Assembly: GCA_937897615.1 (NCBI GenBank)
Contig: CALCNO010000051.1
Span: 1-11,636, forward strand
From: an uncultured Anaerolineaceae bacterium
GTDB lineage: Bacteria > Chloroflexota > Anaerolineae > Anaerolineales > Anaerolineaceae
Direction of reading: 5' to 3'
DNA length: 11,636 nucleotides
Shown piece by piece: positions 1-6,720 of this stretch (positions are counted from its first letter, which is position 1; each line of letters opens with the position of its first letter). The notes under the pieces were generated by a model that worked only from the letters and a program-made list of their open reading frames with translations, was not told where the DNA came from and made no database searches. The translations under genes and the position numbers were made by a program.

Positions 1-116
1 TGTTCGTTGGGGTCCGCCACAGCTACCAGGTCCACCTCGCTGACGGTGAAAGCCAGTGTGTTGGCAAAAACCTTTCCCATTCTGCCTGCGCCGATCAAAC
101 CAATGCGTATGCTCAT
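1..116 (-). CDS. iolG: Inositol 2-dehydrogenase-like Gfo/Idh/MocA oxidoreductase, N-terminal fragment
   Basis: Only the first 38 codons are in the window; the gene runs off the left edge. The translation begins MSIRIGLIGAGRMG and continues with a hydrophobic strand ending in VAVADP. This is the NAD(P)-binding Rossmann start of the Gfo/Idh/MocA family: GxGxxG at residues 9-14 and a second strand ending in an acidic residue (D36) where the ribose is normally bound. The ATG at 116 is preceded by AGGAG at 126-130, 9 nt upstream. It is the last visible gene of the leftward inositol operon, 30 nt after iolD, so the natural reading is IolG, which oxidises myo-inositol to scyllo-inosose. The family also includes scyllo-inositol and other sugar dehydrogenases, and the fragment cannot separate these. 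Confidence 0.8.
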   Translation of the reverse strand, partial: MSIRIGLIGAGRMGKVFANTLAFTVSEVDLVAVADPNE

Positions 117-146
117 CGTTTCTCTCTCCTCAGTAAAAAATAAGGA

Positions 147-2009
147 CTAAAGGTAGTACTTTTCGTCCTTGCGATGCTGTTCATAATCCTTGCGTGCCTT
201 GCGCACAGAAGGCATGGTGGAGGTTTCTGCCACTGCCACGTCCCACCAGGAGTCGTAGCCGGGCACCCGTTCATCGCGGTCGGTTGTGATCACAATAACC
301 GAGGTGTGATCCAGCGCCTTGGCGCGCTTGAGGGCGTCTTTGAACTCCGGGATGTTGTGCGGGGTAAAGACCTCGGCGCCCAGGCTGGCGGCGTTGCTGG
401 CAAAGTCGATCACCAGGCGTTCGCCATCCAATTGCCCCGATTGCTGGTTGCGGTGGTTGAAGCGCGTGCCAAAACCGCCGCTGCCAAGCGAATTGGAAAG
501 CCCGCCAATGGAGCCAAAGCCGCGGTTATCCACCACAACGATCACCAGTTTGAGACCCTCGGCAACAGCAGTAGCGATTTCGGTGGGGTTCATCAAATAC
601 GTGCCATCTCCTACCCAGACCACCACCTCGCGCTCAGGCTGCGCCAGTTTAACGCCGATCCCGGCCGGGATTTCGTACCCCATGCAGGAATAGCCGTACT
701 CCATGTGATAAGAGCCGGGGGTGTGGGCCCGCCACAGCTTGTGCAGGTCGCCCGGCTGGCTGCCAGCGGCTGAAAGGAGTACGTCCGTGGGTTTGGCCGC
801 CTGCCAGATGGCGCCGATCACTTCGCTCTGCGCAGGCACGGGGCGGTGCCCCAGATTGAACAAGCGCTCGGTTTCGGCTTCCCATTCGGCTTTCAAGCTG
901 GCAATGCGCTTGGTGTACTCAGCGGGCACCTGGTAGTTTTTGAGCCCTTTGGCAAGTTCCAGCAGTGTCTCGCGGGCGTCGGCGGTGAGGGGGATGCCCC
1001 AGTGTTTGAACGCGTCCATCTCGAACAGGTTGATGTTGATAAAACGCACGCCCGGGTTCTGGAATGCGGTTTTGGAGGCAGTAGTGAAATCGGAGAAGCG
1101 CGTGCCGACACCGATGACCACATCTGCATCGCGGGCGATGCGGTTGGCAGCCAGGGTTCCGGTGGCGCCAATGGCGCCCAGGTTGCAGGGGTGATCCCAG
1201 GACAGCGAGCCTTTTCCGGCCTGTGTTTCTCCCACCGGGATGCCCGTCTGCCGACAGAATTTATCCAGCGCTTTGGTGGCGCCGCTGAACATTACGCCGC
1301 CGCCGGCAATGATGAGCGGTTTTTTGGCGGAGCGGATTGCCTCAATAGCTTCCTGCAGGCGTTCGCGGTCGGCCAGCGGGCGCGCGATCTTCCAGGTGCG
1401 CGGCTTGAAGAATTCCTCCGGGTAGTCAAAGGCTTCTGCCTGCACATCCTGCGGCAAAGAAAGTGTTACCGCACCGGTATCCACCGGGGAGGTGAGCACA
1501 CGCATGGCTTCCGGTAAGGAGAGCAATAATTGATCTGGCCGGTTGATGCGGTCCCAGTAACGCGAGACCGGCTTAAAGCAGTCGTTGACGCTGATGTCCT
1601 GAGTGTTTGGCGATTCCAGCTGTTGCAGAACAGGCGCTACGTTGCGGCGTGCAAAGATATCACCGGGGAGCAGCAGCACCGGCAGGCGGTTGATAGTTGC
1701 CAGCGCAGCCCCGGTGATCATGTTGGTGGCACCCGGGCCAATGGAGGAAGTGCAGGCGAACGCGCGCGTGCGGTTCATGGCTTTGGCAAAGCCGCTGGCG
1801 ATATGCACAGCCGCCTGCTCATTGCGTACCATGATGTAGCGAAAATCCGGGTTTTCCTGCAACGCCTGCCCAATGCCGGCCACGTTGCCGTGCCCGAAGA
1901 TCCCCAGCACACCGGCAAAGAAAGGTGTTTTTTCACCATCCTGCTCGATGTACTGGTTCTTCAAAAATCGGATGAGGGCTTGCGCCATTGTTAAGCGAAC
2001 AGTTGTCAT
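147..2009 (-). CDS. iolD: 3D-(3,5/4)-trihydroxycyclohexane-1,2-dione acylhydrolase (IolD)
   Basis: ThDP-dependent enzyme of 620 residues that opens the inositol ring by hydrolysing trihydroxycyclohexane-1,2-dione to 5-deoxy-glucuronate, the third step of the myo-inositol pathway. Numbering from one codon upstream of the ATG, the N-terminal PYR domain (about 1-190) has the catalytic glutamate in RNEQAA (E65). The central domain has AGGG near 236-239. The C-terminal PP domain carries the ThDP/Mg motif GDG (468-470) followed about 25 residues later by DN (495-496). MEYGYSCMGYE and the C-terminal GYDSWWDV are IolD-like and argue against acetolactate synthase. Length fits the family. The ATG at 2009 is chosen over an adjacent TTG at 2012 because GGAGG at 2015-2019 sits 5 nt before the ATG. 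It lies 12 nt after the transaldolase-like gene. Its product is the isomeric partner compound of IolB. Confidence 0.93.
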   Translation of the reverse strand: MTTVRLTMAQALIRFLKNQYIEQDGEKTPFFAGVLGIFGHGNVAGIGQALQENPDFRYIMVRNEQAAVHIASGFAKAMNRTRAFACTSSIGPGATNMITGAALATINRLPVLLLPGDIFARRNVAPVLQQLESPNTQDISVNDCFKPVSRYWDRINRPDQLLLSLPEAMRVLTSPVDTGAVTLSLPQDVQAEAFDYPEEFFKPRTWKIARPLADRERLQEAIEAIRSAKKPLIIAGGGVMFSGATKALDKFCRQTGIPVGETQAGKGSLSWDHPCNLGAIGATGTLAANRIARDADVVIGVGTRFSDFTTASKTAFQNPGVRFININLFEMDAFKHWGIPLTADARETLLELAKGLKNYQVPAEYTKRIASLKAEWEAETERLFNLGHRPVPAQSEVIGAIWQAAKPTDVLLSAAGSQPGDLHKLWRAHTPGSYHMEYGYSCMGYEIPAGIGVKLAQPEREVVVWVGDGTYLMNPTEIATAVAEGLKLVIVVVDNRGFGSIGGLSNSLGSGGFGTRFNHRNQQSGQLDGERLVIDFASNAASLGAEVFTPHNIPEFKDALKRAKALDHTSVIVITTDRDERVPGYDSWWDVAVAETSTMPSVRKARKDYEQHRKDEKYYL

Positions 2010-2014
2010 CAACG

Positions 2015-2019
2015 CCTCC
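2015..2019 (-). promoter_or_regulatory. Ribosome binding site that decides the iolD start
   Basis: GGAGG on the minus strand. It is 5 nt from the ATG at 2009 but only 2 nt from the in-frame TTG at 2012, so the ATG is the preferred start. Confidence 0.7.
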
Positions 2020-2021
2020 GG

Positions 2022-3104
2022 TTACTTGATATCAGGATTGGGCAGCATGAACTCGCGGATAACACCCTGTACTTCGTGGTAGGAACCCACAAAGCCGCGC
2101 AGGGTGCGCACTGTGGCACCGTAGGTGTCAAAGTCGTCAATGGGCATGCCGTCGGGTTCGTATGCCTTGCGGAAGTCCGGGATCTTGGTCAGCATCTCTT
2201 TGATGATGGCCGGGTCAACGGGGTTCTGCATGCGCTCTTTCACCTCAATATCGCTGGCGTTGATCTTGAGTTGCCATTCGTAGGGGATGGTGAGGACAAT
2301 ATCGCCGCCGATGAACTCGGACCAGTGGCCCAGGTGGCGGTAGGCGGCTGCAAGTAAGCGGGTGCGGTAGCCGCGTTCCTGGTAGATGGGATAGGCGCGC
2401 TTCACGCAGGCAATGCCCGCCCAATCCATCACGGCCGGGTCAACAGCGATGCCGTCACGCTTGGTTACGGCTTTCATCCAATCATCGGTGCGCCCGACCA
2501 TGATGGTGCACACCGGCGACATGGTTTCGGTGGGGAGGCCGGCGGCCTCGCGGCGCTTGAGGCCGCGCTCAATGGCTTCTGCCACGGCGATGGCCTGTGG
2601 CACGGTGAAGCTCACGGTGGCATTGATGGAAACGCCATTGAAAGTGGCTTCTTCAATAGCGGCAATACCGGCTTTGGTCACGGGCGCTTTTACCTGCATG
2701 TTGGCGGCCAGGGTGTTAAAGTGAATGGCGTGCTCGGCAATGGCTTTGGCGTTGCGGTAAAAGGTCGGGTTGGTCTGGATGGACAGGCGGCCCTTCTTGC
2801 CTTTGGTACGGTCAAAGGCGGGCTTCAGCAGTTCGGCGCCGCGGACGGCCATTTCCTCGATCAATTTCCAGGTCACTTCGGATTCTGCCCAGGTAGGGTT
2901 GTCGTTGATCAGTTGGTGGATGCGGTCGTTCCACAGGTGCATCTCTTTTTTGAGAACATTCACAACGATTGTCGGGTTGGTGGTAGCGCCCACCGCTCCA
3001 TTATCAATGGCGTAGGTTAATTCCTCGATCGAGCAGGAATCATTCCAGTAATCGGTCTTGGTGGTGCTTACGGTTTGGTGAAGTTTGCTCTTGTATTCGC
3101 TCAT
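2022..3104 (-). CDS. Transaldolase-fold protein of the inositol operon, possible aldolase
   Basis: A 360-residue class I aldolase of the transaldolase/FSA family. GATTNPTIV (39-47) is the family's N-terminal signature. K139 in QVKAP is the expected Schiff-base lysine, and MVGRTDDW (202-209) resembles the transaldolase segment whose arginine (here R205) binds substrate phosphate. D22 would match the acidic catalytic residue of TalB. Where TalB has catalytic Glu96, this protein appears to have Gln110 (LSIQTNP), the residue type found in fructose-6-phosphate aldolase; this alignment is by eye. The ATG at 3104 is preceded by AGAGGAG. The gene begins 1 nt after the iolB stop, so the two are probably coupled. 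Context suggests a role in lower inositol catabolism, perhaps cleaving 6-phospho-5-keto-2-deoxygluconate in place of IolJ. That role is inference; an ordinary transaldolase supplying pentose-phosphate chemistry remains possible. Confidence 0.8.
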   Translation of the reverse strand: MSEYKSKLHQTVSTTKTDYWNDSCSIEELTYAIDNGAVGATTNPTIVVNVLKKEMHLWNDRIHQLINDNPTWAESEVTWKLIEEMAVRGAELLKPAFDRTKGKKGRLSIQTNPTFYRNAKAIAEHAIHFNTLAANMQVKAPVTKAGIAAIEEATFNGVSINATVSFTVPQAIAVAEAIERGLKRREAAGLPTETMSPVCTIMVGRTDDWMKAVTKRDGIAVDPAVMDWAGIACVKRAYPIYQERGYRTRLLAAAYRHLGHWSEFIGGDIVLTIPYEWQLKINASDIEVKERMQNPVDPAIIKEMLTKIPDFRKAYEPDGMPIDDFDTYGATVRTLRGFVGSYHEVQGVIREFMLPNPDIK

Positions 3105-3105
3105 T

Positions 3106-3993
3106 TCAACTCCTCTTTTGATACTTTTGCGTCATTTCAAGATCGACCAGCGGCAGGCGCGGATCGAGAGACTTCCAGGTGGATTTGACCCAAGAGTAAC
3201 GCGGGTCGTCTGTGGCGGCCAGTGATTGGTCGGACCCGGCCAGAATGTTCAGATAATAGCAATCAAAACCGGGAGCGGCCACCACGGGGTGGTAACCTTC
3301 TGGCGAAAGCACCAGGTGATCGTTGCGCACCAGCATCAATTGGTCAATGCTGCGGCTGTCGTTGTAGATGCGCTGATAAGCGTAGCCGCTTTCCGGTTTG
3401 CTGATCTTGTAGAAATATACCTCTTCCAGATCGGCCTCCAGCAGAGTGCCATCCGGCGCCACTTTGCGTGCATCATGTTTGTGTGGCGGATAAGAGGACC
3501 AGTTGCCGCCGGGGGTGTACACCTCCACAACGACCAGGCGCTGGCATGGGAACCCCGGGGGCAGCATCTTGTTGATCTGGCGCGAGACGTTATCGCCGCC
3601 GCGCAGTTCAATCTGCACATCTTCGGGGCGAACCAGCCTGGGGGCAAAATCCTGTGTGGCGGCGGCCCAGCCCGCAGCAAAATCTACACCTTCAGCACCG
3701 GCAACAACAGTGAGTTTTGTGTAGCGCGAAAGATACAATGCCGTGGGCATGCCGGAGAAGACATCCGCGCGCGAGCCAAGCCCGCGCCATTCGCCGGCGT
3801 TGGAAAGCACATCGCAGCGGCCGCCCAACAACACCAGCGCCAACTCACTGCCGGCGGTGTCGAACTGCCATTGTTCTCCGCTTGCCAGATGGACCGCGGA
3901 GAAGGACAAATGCTCCCAACCGGCGCGGGCAGGGGTGATGTGAATGTACTCCTGCAACTCGGGGTCGGGGGCAATGAGTAAAGAACGGGACAT
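3106..3993 (-). CDS. iolB: 5-deoxy-glucuronate isomerase (IolB)
   Basis: A 295-residue bicupin that isomerises 5-deoxy-D-glucuronate, the IolD product, to 5-keto-2-deoxy-D-gluconate. Clear IolB blocks are SSYPPHKHD (166-174), DLEEVYFYK (188-196), YAYQRIYND (204-212), SPEGYHPV (230-237) and CYYLNILAG (245-253). The probable metal ligands are H171, H173, E190 or E191, and H235, all in the C-terminal cupin. Length agrees with the family (about 270-300). The ATG at 3993 has AAGGAG at 3999-4004, inside the end of the upstream repressor gene. Only 2 nt separate that gene's TAA from this start, and 1 nt separates its own TGA from the next gene, so translation is probably coupled across all three. 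The call is firm. Confidence 0.95.
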   Translation of the reverse strand: MSRSLLIAPDPELQEYIHITPARAGWEHLSFSAVHLASGEQWQFDTAGSELALVLLGGRCDVLSNAGEWRGLGSRADVFSGMPTALYLSRYTKLTVVAGAEGVDFAAGWAAATQDFAPRLVRPEDVQIELRGGDNVSRQINKMLPPGFPCQRLVVVEVYTPGGNWSSYPPHKHDARKVAPDGTLLEADLEEVYFYKISKPESGYAYQRIYNDSRSIDQLMLVRNDHLVLSPEGYHPVVAAPGFDCYYLNILAGSDQSLAATDDPRYSWVKSTWKSLDPRLPLVDLEMTQKYQKRS

Positions 3994-3995
3994 GT

Positions 3996-5021
3996 TTACT
4001 CCTTGAGAGAAATCGTCGCCGTAGAGGCGCGCACCAGCAACTGCCCGCGCATCACACGTGAACTGGGGAAAGTGCTCATGGGTTTATTGGATTGAATGAG
4101 ATCGAGGAGGAGCCGGGCAGCCTCGGCGCCGATGGCATGCTTGGGTTGGTCGAAGGTAGTCAAGGGCGGCTGCGTGTAGGCGGAGTATTCGATATTGTCG
4201 AACCCGGCCAGCGACATCTGGCCAGGCACTGCGACCCCGGCCTCTGTGAGAGCTTTGAGGGCGCCAATTGCCATCAGGTCGTTGAAGCAAAAAACGGCGG
4301 TGGGGCGCTGCGGCGAGGCAAGAAGGGATTTCATCCCCGCGTATCCGTTTTCGATCTCGCTGCCGCCACAGTTGCAAATCAAAGAGGCATCCGGGGCAAG
4401 GCTGGCAGCCGCCAATTCCTTTTGAAAGCCGGAAAGGCGCTCGTCGTTAATGCGCGCGGCCAGTTCGTTCCCCAGGTAGCCAATACGGTGATGCCCCAGC
4501 TCAATCAGGTGGCGGGTCACCTGTCGTGCGCCATCCAGGTCGTCGTGAGAGATGGAGCCGTTGAACTTGTCGGGCGATTGGCGGTTGACCACCACAATGG
4601 GCATGCCGTACTGTCGCAGGGTGTCTGCCTGCTGCTTTTCTACGATGATGGAGCAAATGATCACCCCGTCCACGCGGTGTTCGGCAAAAGTTGCAATGAT
4701 GTTTTTTTCGTTTTCTGGGTTCAGATGTGAGGAGGCGAAAAAGAGACTGTAACCGGTGCCCTGCACTTCGTCTTCAATGCCCTGCACGATCTCGCTAAAG
4801 TAAGGGTTGTCTAGGTGGCTAACGATCACACCGATCACCCGGGAGTGGTTTGTTTTTAGACCGCGCGCAGCCGCGCTGGGAGAATATCCCATCTCGCGTG
4901 CCAACTCGCGGATTTTTACCGATGTAGCGTCAGAAATAGCGGCATTGCCGTTGAGCGCTCTGGAAACGGTTGCGTGAGAAACTCCAGCCTGCCTGGCAAT
5001 ATCCTTGATAGTGACTGGCAC
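3996..5021 (-). CDS. LacI-family transcriptional repressor, probable inositol-operon regulator
   Basis: A 341-residue LacI/GalR regulator. The N-terminal HTH occupies residues 4-23 (TIKDIARQAGVSHATVSRAL) and the hinge helix about 48-57 (SPSAAARGLK). L55 is at the position where family members insert a leucine at the central CpG of the operator. A periplasmic-binding-protein-like effector domain follows (about 61-341: VIGVIV, DNPYFSEIVQGIE, FCFNDLMAIGALKAL, SLAGFDNIEY). The start is GTG at 5021 with AGGTGA at 5025-5030; translation from it begins directly at the HTH. It is the first gene of the iol operon. A perfect CpG-centred palindrome overlaps the predicted transcription start, so autoregulation of the operon is the natural model. 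The effector is probably inositol or a pathway intermediate (inference). Confidence 0.92.
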   Translation of the reverse strand: MPVTIKDIARQAGVSHATVSRALNGNAAISDATSVKIRELAREMGYSPSAAARGLKTNHSRVIGVIVSHLDNPYFSEIVQGIEDEVQGTGYSLFFASSHLNPENEKNIIATFAEHRVDGVIICSIIVEKQQADTLRQYGMPIVVVNRQSPDKFNGSISHDDLDGARQVTRHLIELGHHRIGYLGNELAARINDERLSGFQKELAAASLAPDASLICNCGGSEIENGYAGMKSLLASPQRPTAVFCFNDLMAIGALKALTEAGVAVPGQMSLAGFDNIEYSAYTQPPLTTFDQPKHAIGAEAARLLLDLIQSNKPMSTFPSSRVMRGQLLVRASTATISLKE

Positions 5022-5031
5022 GAATCACCTC

Positions 5032-5045
5032 TGCACACGTGTGCA
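5032..5045. promoter_or_regulatory. Candidate LacI-family operator, perfect 14-bp palindrome
   Basis: TGCACACGTGTGCA is a perfect inverted repeat with a central CG step, the usual architecture for LacI-family operators. It begins 10 bp upstream of the repressor GTG and covers the +1 position predicted from the leftward promoter, a placement that would block transcription when bound. Assignment to the adjacent repressor rests on position and symmetry only. Confidence 0.72.
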
Positions 5046-5050
5046 TCAAT

Positions 5051-5078
5051 ATTATAGCACTCGGCGGAGCAAAGTCAA
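5051..5078 (-). promoter_or_regulatory. Leftward sigma70-type promoter of the iol operon
   Basis: On the minus strand, a -35 TTGACT (5073-5078) and a perfect -10 TATAAT (5051-5056) are separated by 16 bp. Transcription would start near 5044, inside the palindrome at 5032-5045, leaving a leader of roughly 23 nt before the repressor start. This is the best promoter match noticed in the window. Confidence 0.75.
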
Positions 5079-5086
5079 TATAATTT

Positions 5087-5102
5087 TGCAAGAACACTTG
5101 CA
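5087..5102. repeat. Inverted repeat, 6-bp arms with 4-bp spacer, possible operator
   Basis: TGCAAG-AACA-CTTGCA is a perfect 6+6 inverted repeat. Its right arm overlaps the proposed -35 of the rightward promoter (5098-5103). It lies just upstream of the leftward -35. It could be the site of the RpiR-type regulator encoded downstream or of the LacI protein; no evidence separates these. Confidence 0.4.
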
Positions 5103-5126
5103 TTTTTATTTTTAATGTTGTATTAT
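5098..5126 (+). promoter_or_regulatory. Possible rightward promoter for the HAD/mutase/transporter operon
   Basis: TTGCAT (5098-5103) and TATTAT (5121-5126) are 17 bp apart on the plus strand. The -10 matches the consensus at five of six positions, the -35 only at TTG plus spacing. Transcription would start near 5133 and give a leader of about 97 nt. The region is very AT-rich, so chance matches are likely. Confidence 0.4.
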
Positions 5127-5179
5127 TTTCATTTGTAAGCACAATCACATTTGTTTAAATTGGGTTTTTCTCCTCTTAC

Positions 5180-5194
5180 GCCAACTTTGTTGGC
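5180..5194. repeat. Short hairpin or operator in the HAD leader
   Basis: GCCAAC-TTT-GTTGGC, perfect 6-bp arms and a 3-nt centre, lies 35 nt upstream of the first HAD start. In RNA it would form a small GC-containing hairpin. No U-run follows on the plus strand, so it is not a convincing intrinsic terminator. It may be a regulatory site or chance. Confidence 0.3.
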
Positions 5195-5229
5195 AGCTGT
5201 TCATCTCTTACCTGCAAAGGAACAACACA

Positions 5230-5973
5230 ATGGCCCCCGATATTGAAGCAATTTTTCTCGATGTTGGTAACACACTGCGCATCGTCATTGAAGAGCCGGA
5301 ATTTATGGCGCAGGCAAAAAAAGACTTAATGGCGCTGGTTGGCGCCAAAGAGTCCGAAGAAGAGTTCTTTGCAACCTTGGAGAAGAACTGGAAGGCGTAC
5401 CGTAAACAGTCAAAGGAAAGCCTTGTAGAAGCCGGGGAGAAAGAACTGTGGAGCAAATGGCTCCTGCCGCACTACCCTGCTGAAAAGATCGCTCCGCTGG
5501 CGGGTAAACTCACCCGCCTGTGGCGCGACCACGATGGGCGCCGCGTTCCGCGCGAAGACGCCAAGGCTACCATCATTGAGCTGGATCGCCGCGGTTACAA
5601 ACTGGGAATCATTGCCAACACCATCACCGAAACCGAGATCCCCGACTGGATGGAGAGTGATGGCGTCAAGCAGTATTTCAAAGTCGTCATCCTTTCTTCC
5701 AAAGTGGGCTTGCGCAAGCCCGACCCGGAAATCTACTGGCTTGCCGCGCGTGAGATGGGCGTGGAACCTGTCAAATGCGCCTACCTGGGCGATAACCCCA
5801 TCCGCGATGTTGAAGGTACGCGTGCAGCCGGTTACGGCATGATGATCCTTTTTGAAGAACCTGCCACGCTTTCCAAGGAACCCGCTGCCAATGTGGCCGT
5901 CAAACCGGATTACACCATCCGCGAATGCCGCGAGCTGCTGGACATCTTCCCGCCAAGGAATGGACATGCCTGA
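5230..5973 (+). CDS. HAD-superfamily hydrolase-like protein, first of a tandem pair
   Basis: A 247-residue HAD subfamily I protein with a helical cap between motifs I and II (C1 type). Motif I is FLDVGNT with nucleophile D11; the usual second aspartate two residues on (general acid/base) is Gly13. Motif II is GIIANT, with Ala129 where Ser/Thr is normal. Motif III is K163 in RKPDP, and motif IV is GDNPIRD with D188 and D193. So the nucleophile, lysine and Mg site remain, but two catalytic helper residues are altered. The family includes phosphatases, dehalogenases and phosphomutases; the substrate is unknown. The ATG at 5230 follows AAAGGAA at 5216-5222. It is the first gene of the rightward set, divergent from the iol operon. 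Its stop overlaps the next HAD gene by 8 nt. Roughly half its residues match the next protein by eye. Confidence 0.85.
   Translation: MAPDIEAIFLDVGNTLRIVIEEPEFMAQAKKDLMALVGAKESEEEFFATLEKNWKAYRKQSKESLVEAGEKELWSKWLLPHYPAEKIAPLAGKLTRLWRDHDGRRVPREDAKATIIELDRRGYKLGIIANTITETEIPDWMESDGVKQYFKVVILSSKVGLRKPDPEIYWLAAREMGVEPVKCAYLGDNPIRDVEGTRAAGYGMMILFEEPATLSKEPAANVAVKPDYTIRECRELLDIFPPRNGHA
5955..5959 (+). promoter_or_regulatory. Ribosome binding site that decides the second HAD start
   Basis: AAGGA lies 6 nt before the ATG at 5966 but directly abuts the in-frame ATG at 5960. The later ATG is therefore preferred, and the much earlier in-frame ATG at 5852 is inside the first HAD gene. Confidence 0.6.
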
Positions 5974-6697
5974 TCCGAAACAGATTGACGCCATCTTTTT
6001 GGATGTGGGCAACACCCTGCGCATCCTCCTCAAGGATGAGCCGCATCGTGCGGCAGCGCGTAAGGAGATCGCACGCCTGGTGGGCACCACTCAGGACCCG
6101 GAGGCATTTACCGCCGAGTTGGACAGGCGCTATAAGGTTTATCGCAAATGGGCCTTTGAGCAAATGGTAGAAGCCAGCGAAAAAGAGCTGTGGACAAAAT
6201 GGCTCCTGCCGGATTTCCCCTATGAACAGATTGCACCGCTGGCTGCGCCGCTTACTTACCAGTTTCGCCAGTCGATGGGCCGGCGCGTGGTGGCCGAGGG
6301 TGGCATCGAAACGATCAAGGAACTCTACGCCCGCGGTTATATGATGGGCATCATCAGCAACGTCATCACCGAACGCGAAATCCCTGAGTGGATGGAAGCG
6401 GACGGCATCACGCAGTACTTCAAATCGGTTGTACTGTCTTCGGTGTTTGGCAAGCGCAAACCCGACCCGGCTGTTTACCTGGAAGCCGCGCGCCGTGCCG
6501 GGGTGCCCGTGGAGCGCTGCGCTTATGTGGGTGATAATTTTGCCCGCGATGTGGAAGGCACGCGCAATGCGGGTTTTGGCATGATCATCATTCTGCCAGA
6601 CTCTGAGGACAAAGACAGCGTTCCTTCTCCTGAACAAACGCCAGATAGCATCATCCACTCACTGCGCGATTTGCTCGATCTTTTTCCGCCAAAATAG
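5966..6697 (+). CDS. HAD-superfamily hydrolase-like protein, second of a tandem pair
   Basis: A 243-residue paralogue of the preceding protein, sharing FLDVGNTLRI, EKELW-KWLLP, RGY, EIP-WME-DG, RKPDP and the GDN/RDVEGTR block. Motif I is D13 with Gly15 replacing the second Asp. Motif II keeps Ser131 (GIISNV), unlike the first copy. Motif III is K165, and motif IV has D190 and D195. This copy therefore has a more complete HAD active site. It starts inside the first gene (ATG at 5966, stop of the first at 5971-5973) in another frame, so translation is probably coupled and the two may act together, perhaps as a heteromer (inference). The next gene follows after 23 nt. Substrate unknown; genomic context suggests a small phosphorylated metabolite. 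Confidence 0.85.
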   Translation: MPDPKQIDAIFLDVGNTLRILLKDEPHRAAARKEIARLVGTTQDPEAFTAELDRRYKVYRKWAFEQMVEASEKELWTKWLLPDFPYEQIAPLAAPLTYQFRQSMGRRVVAEGGIETIKELYARGYMMGIISNVITEREIPEWMEADGITQYFKSVVLSSVFGKRKPDPAVYLEAARRAGVPVERCAYVGDNFARDVEGTRNAGFGMIIILPDSEDKDSVPSPEQTPDSIIHSLRDLLDLFPPK

Positions 6698-6720
6698 GCG
6701 GCTGAGGACTTCAGAGACTT

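Noticed and set aside
846..1517. Long plus-strand open frames opposite iolD and other antisense frames across the window
   Set aside because: They are shadows of GC-rich coding sequence, with no recognisable domains and no fitting ribosome binding sites.
147..2009. Acetolactate synthase or another ThDP decarboxylase instead of IolD
   Set aside because: The IolD-type MEYGYSCMGYE and GYDSWWDV blocks and the adjacent iolB and iolG-like genes favour IolD.
5130..5154. Direct repeat CATTTGT (5130-5136 and 5148-5154)
   Set aside because: A short repeat in a very AT-rich region, with no further copies noticed; likely chance.
5852..5965. Upstream in-frame start for the second HAD protein
   Set aside because: It overlaps the first HAD coding region in another frame; homology to the paralogue begins only after 5966 and an RBS is well placed there.
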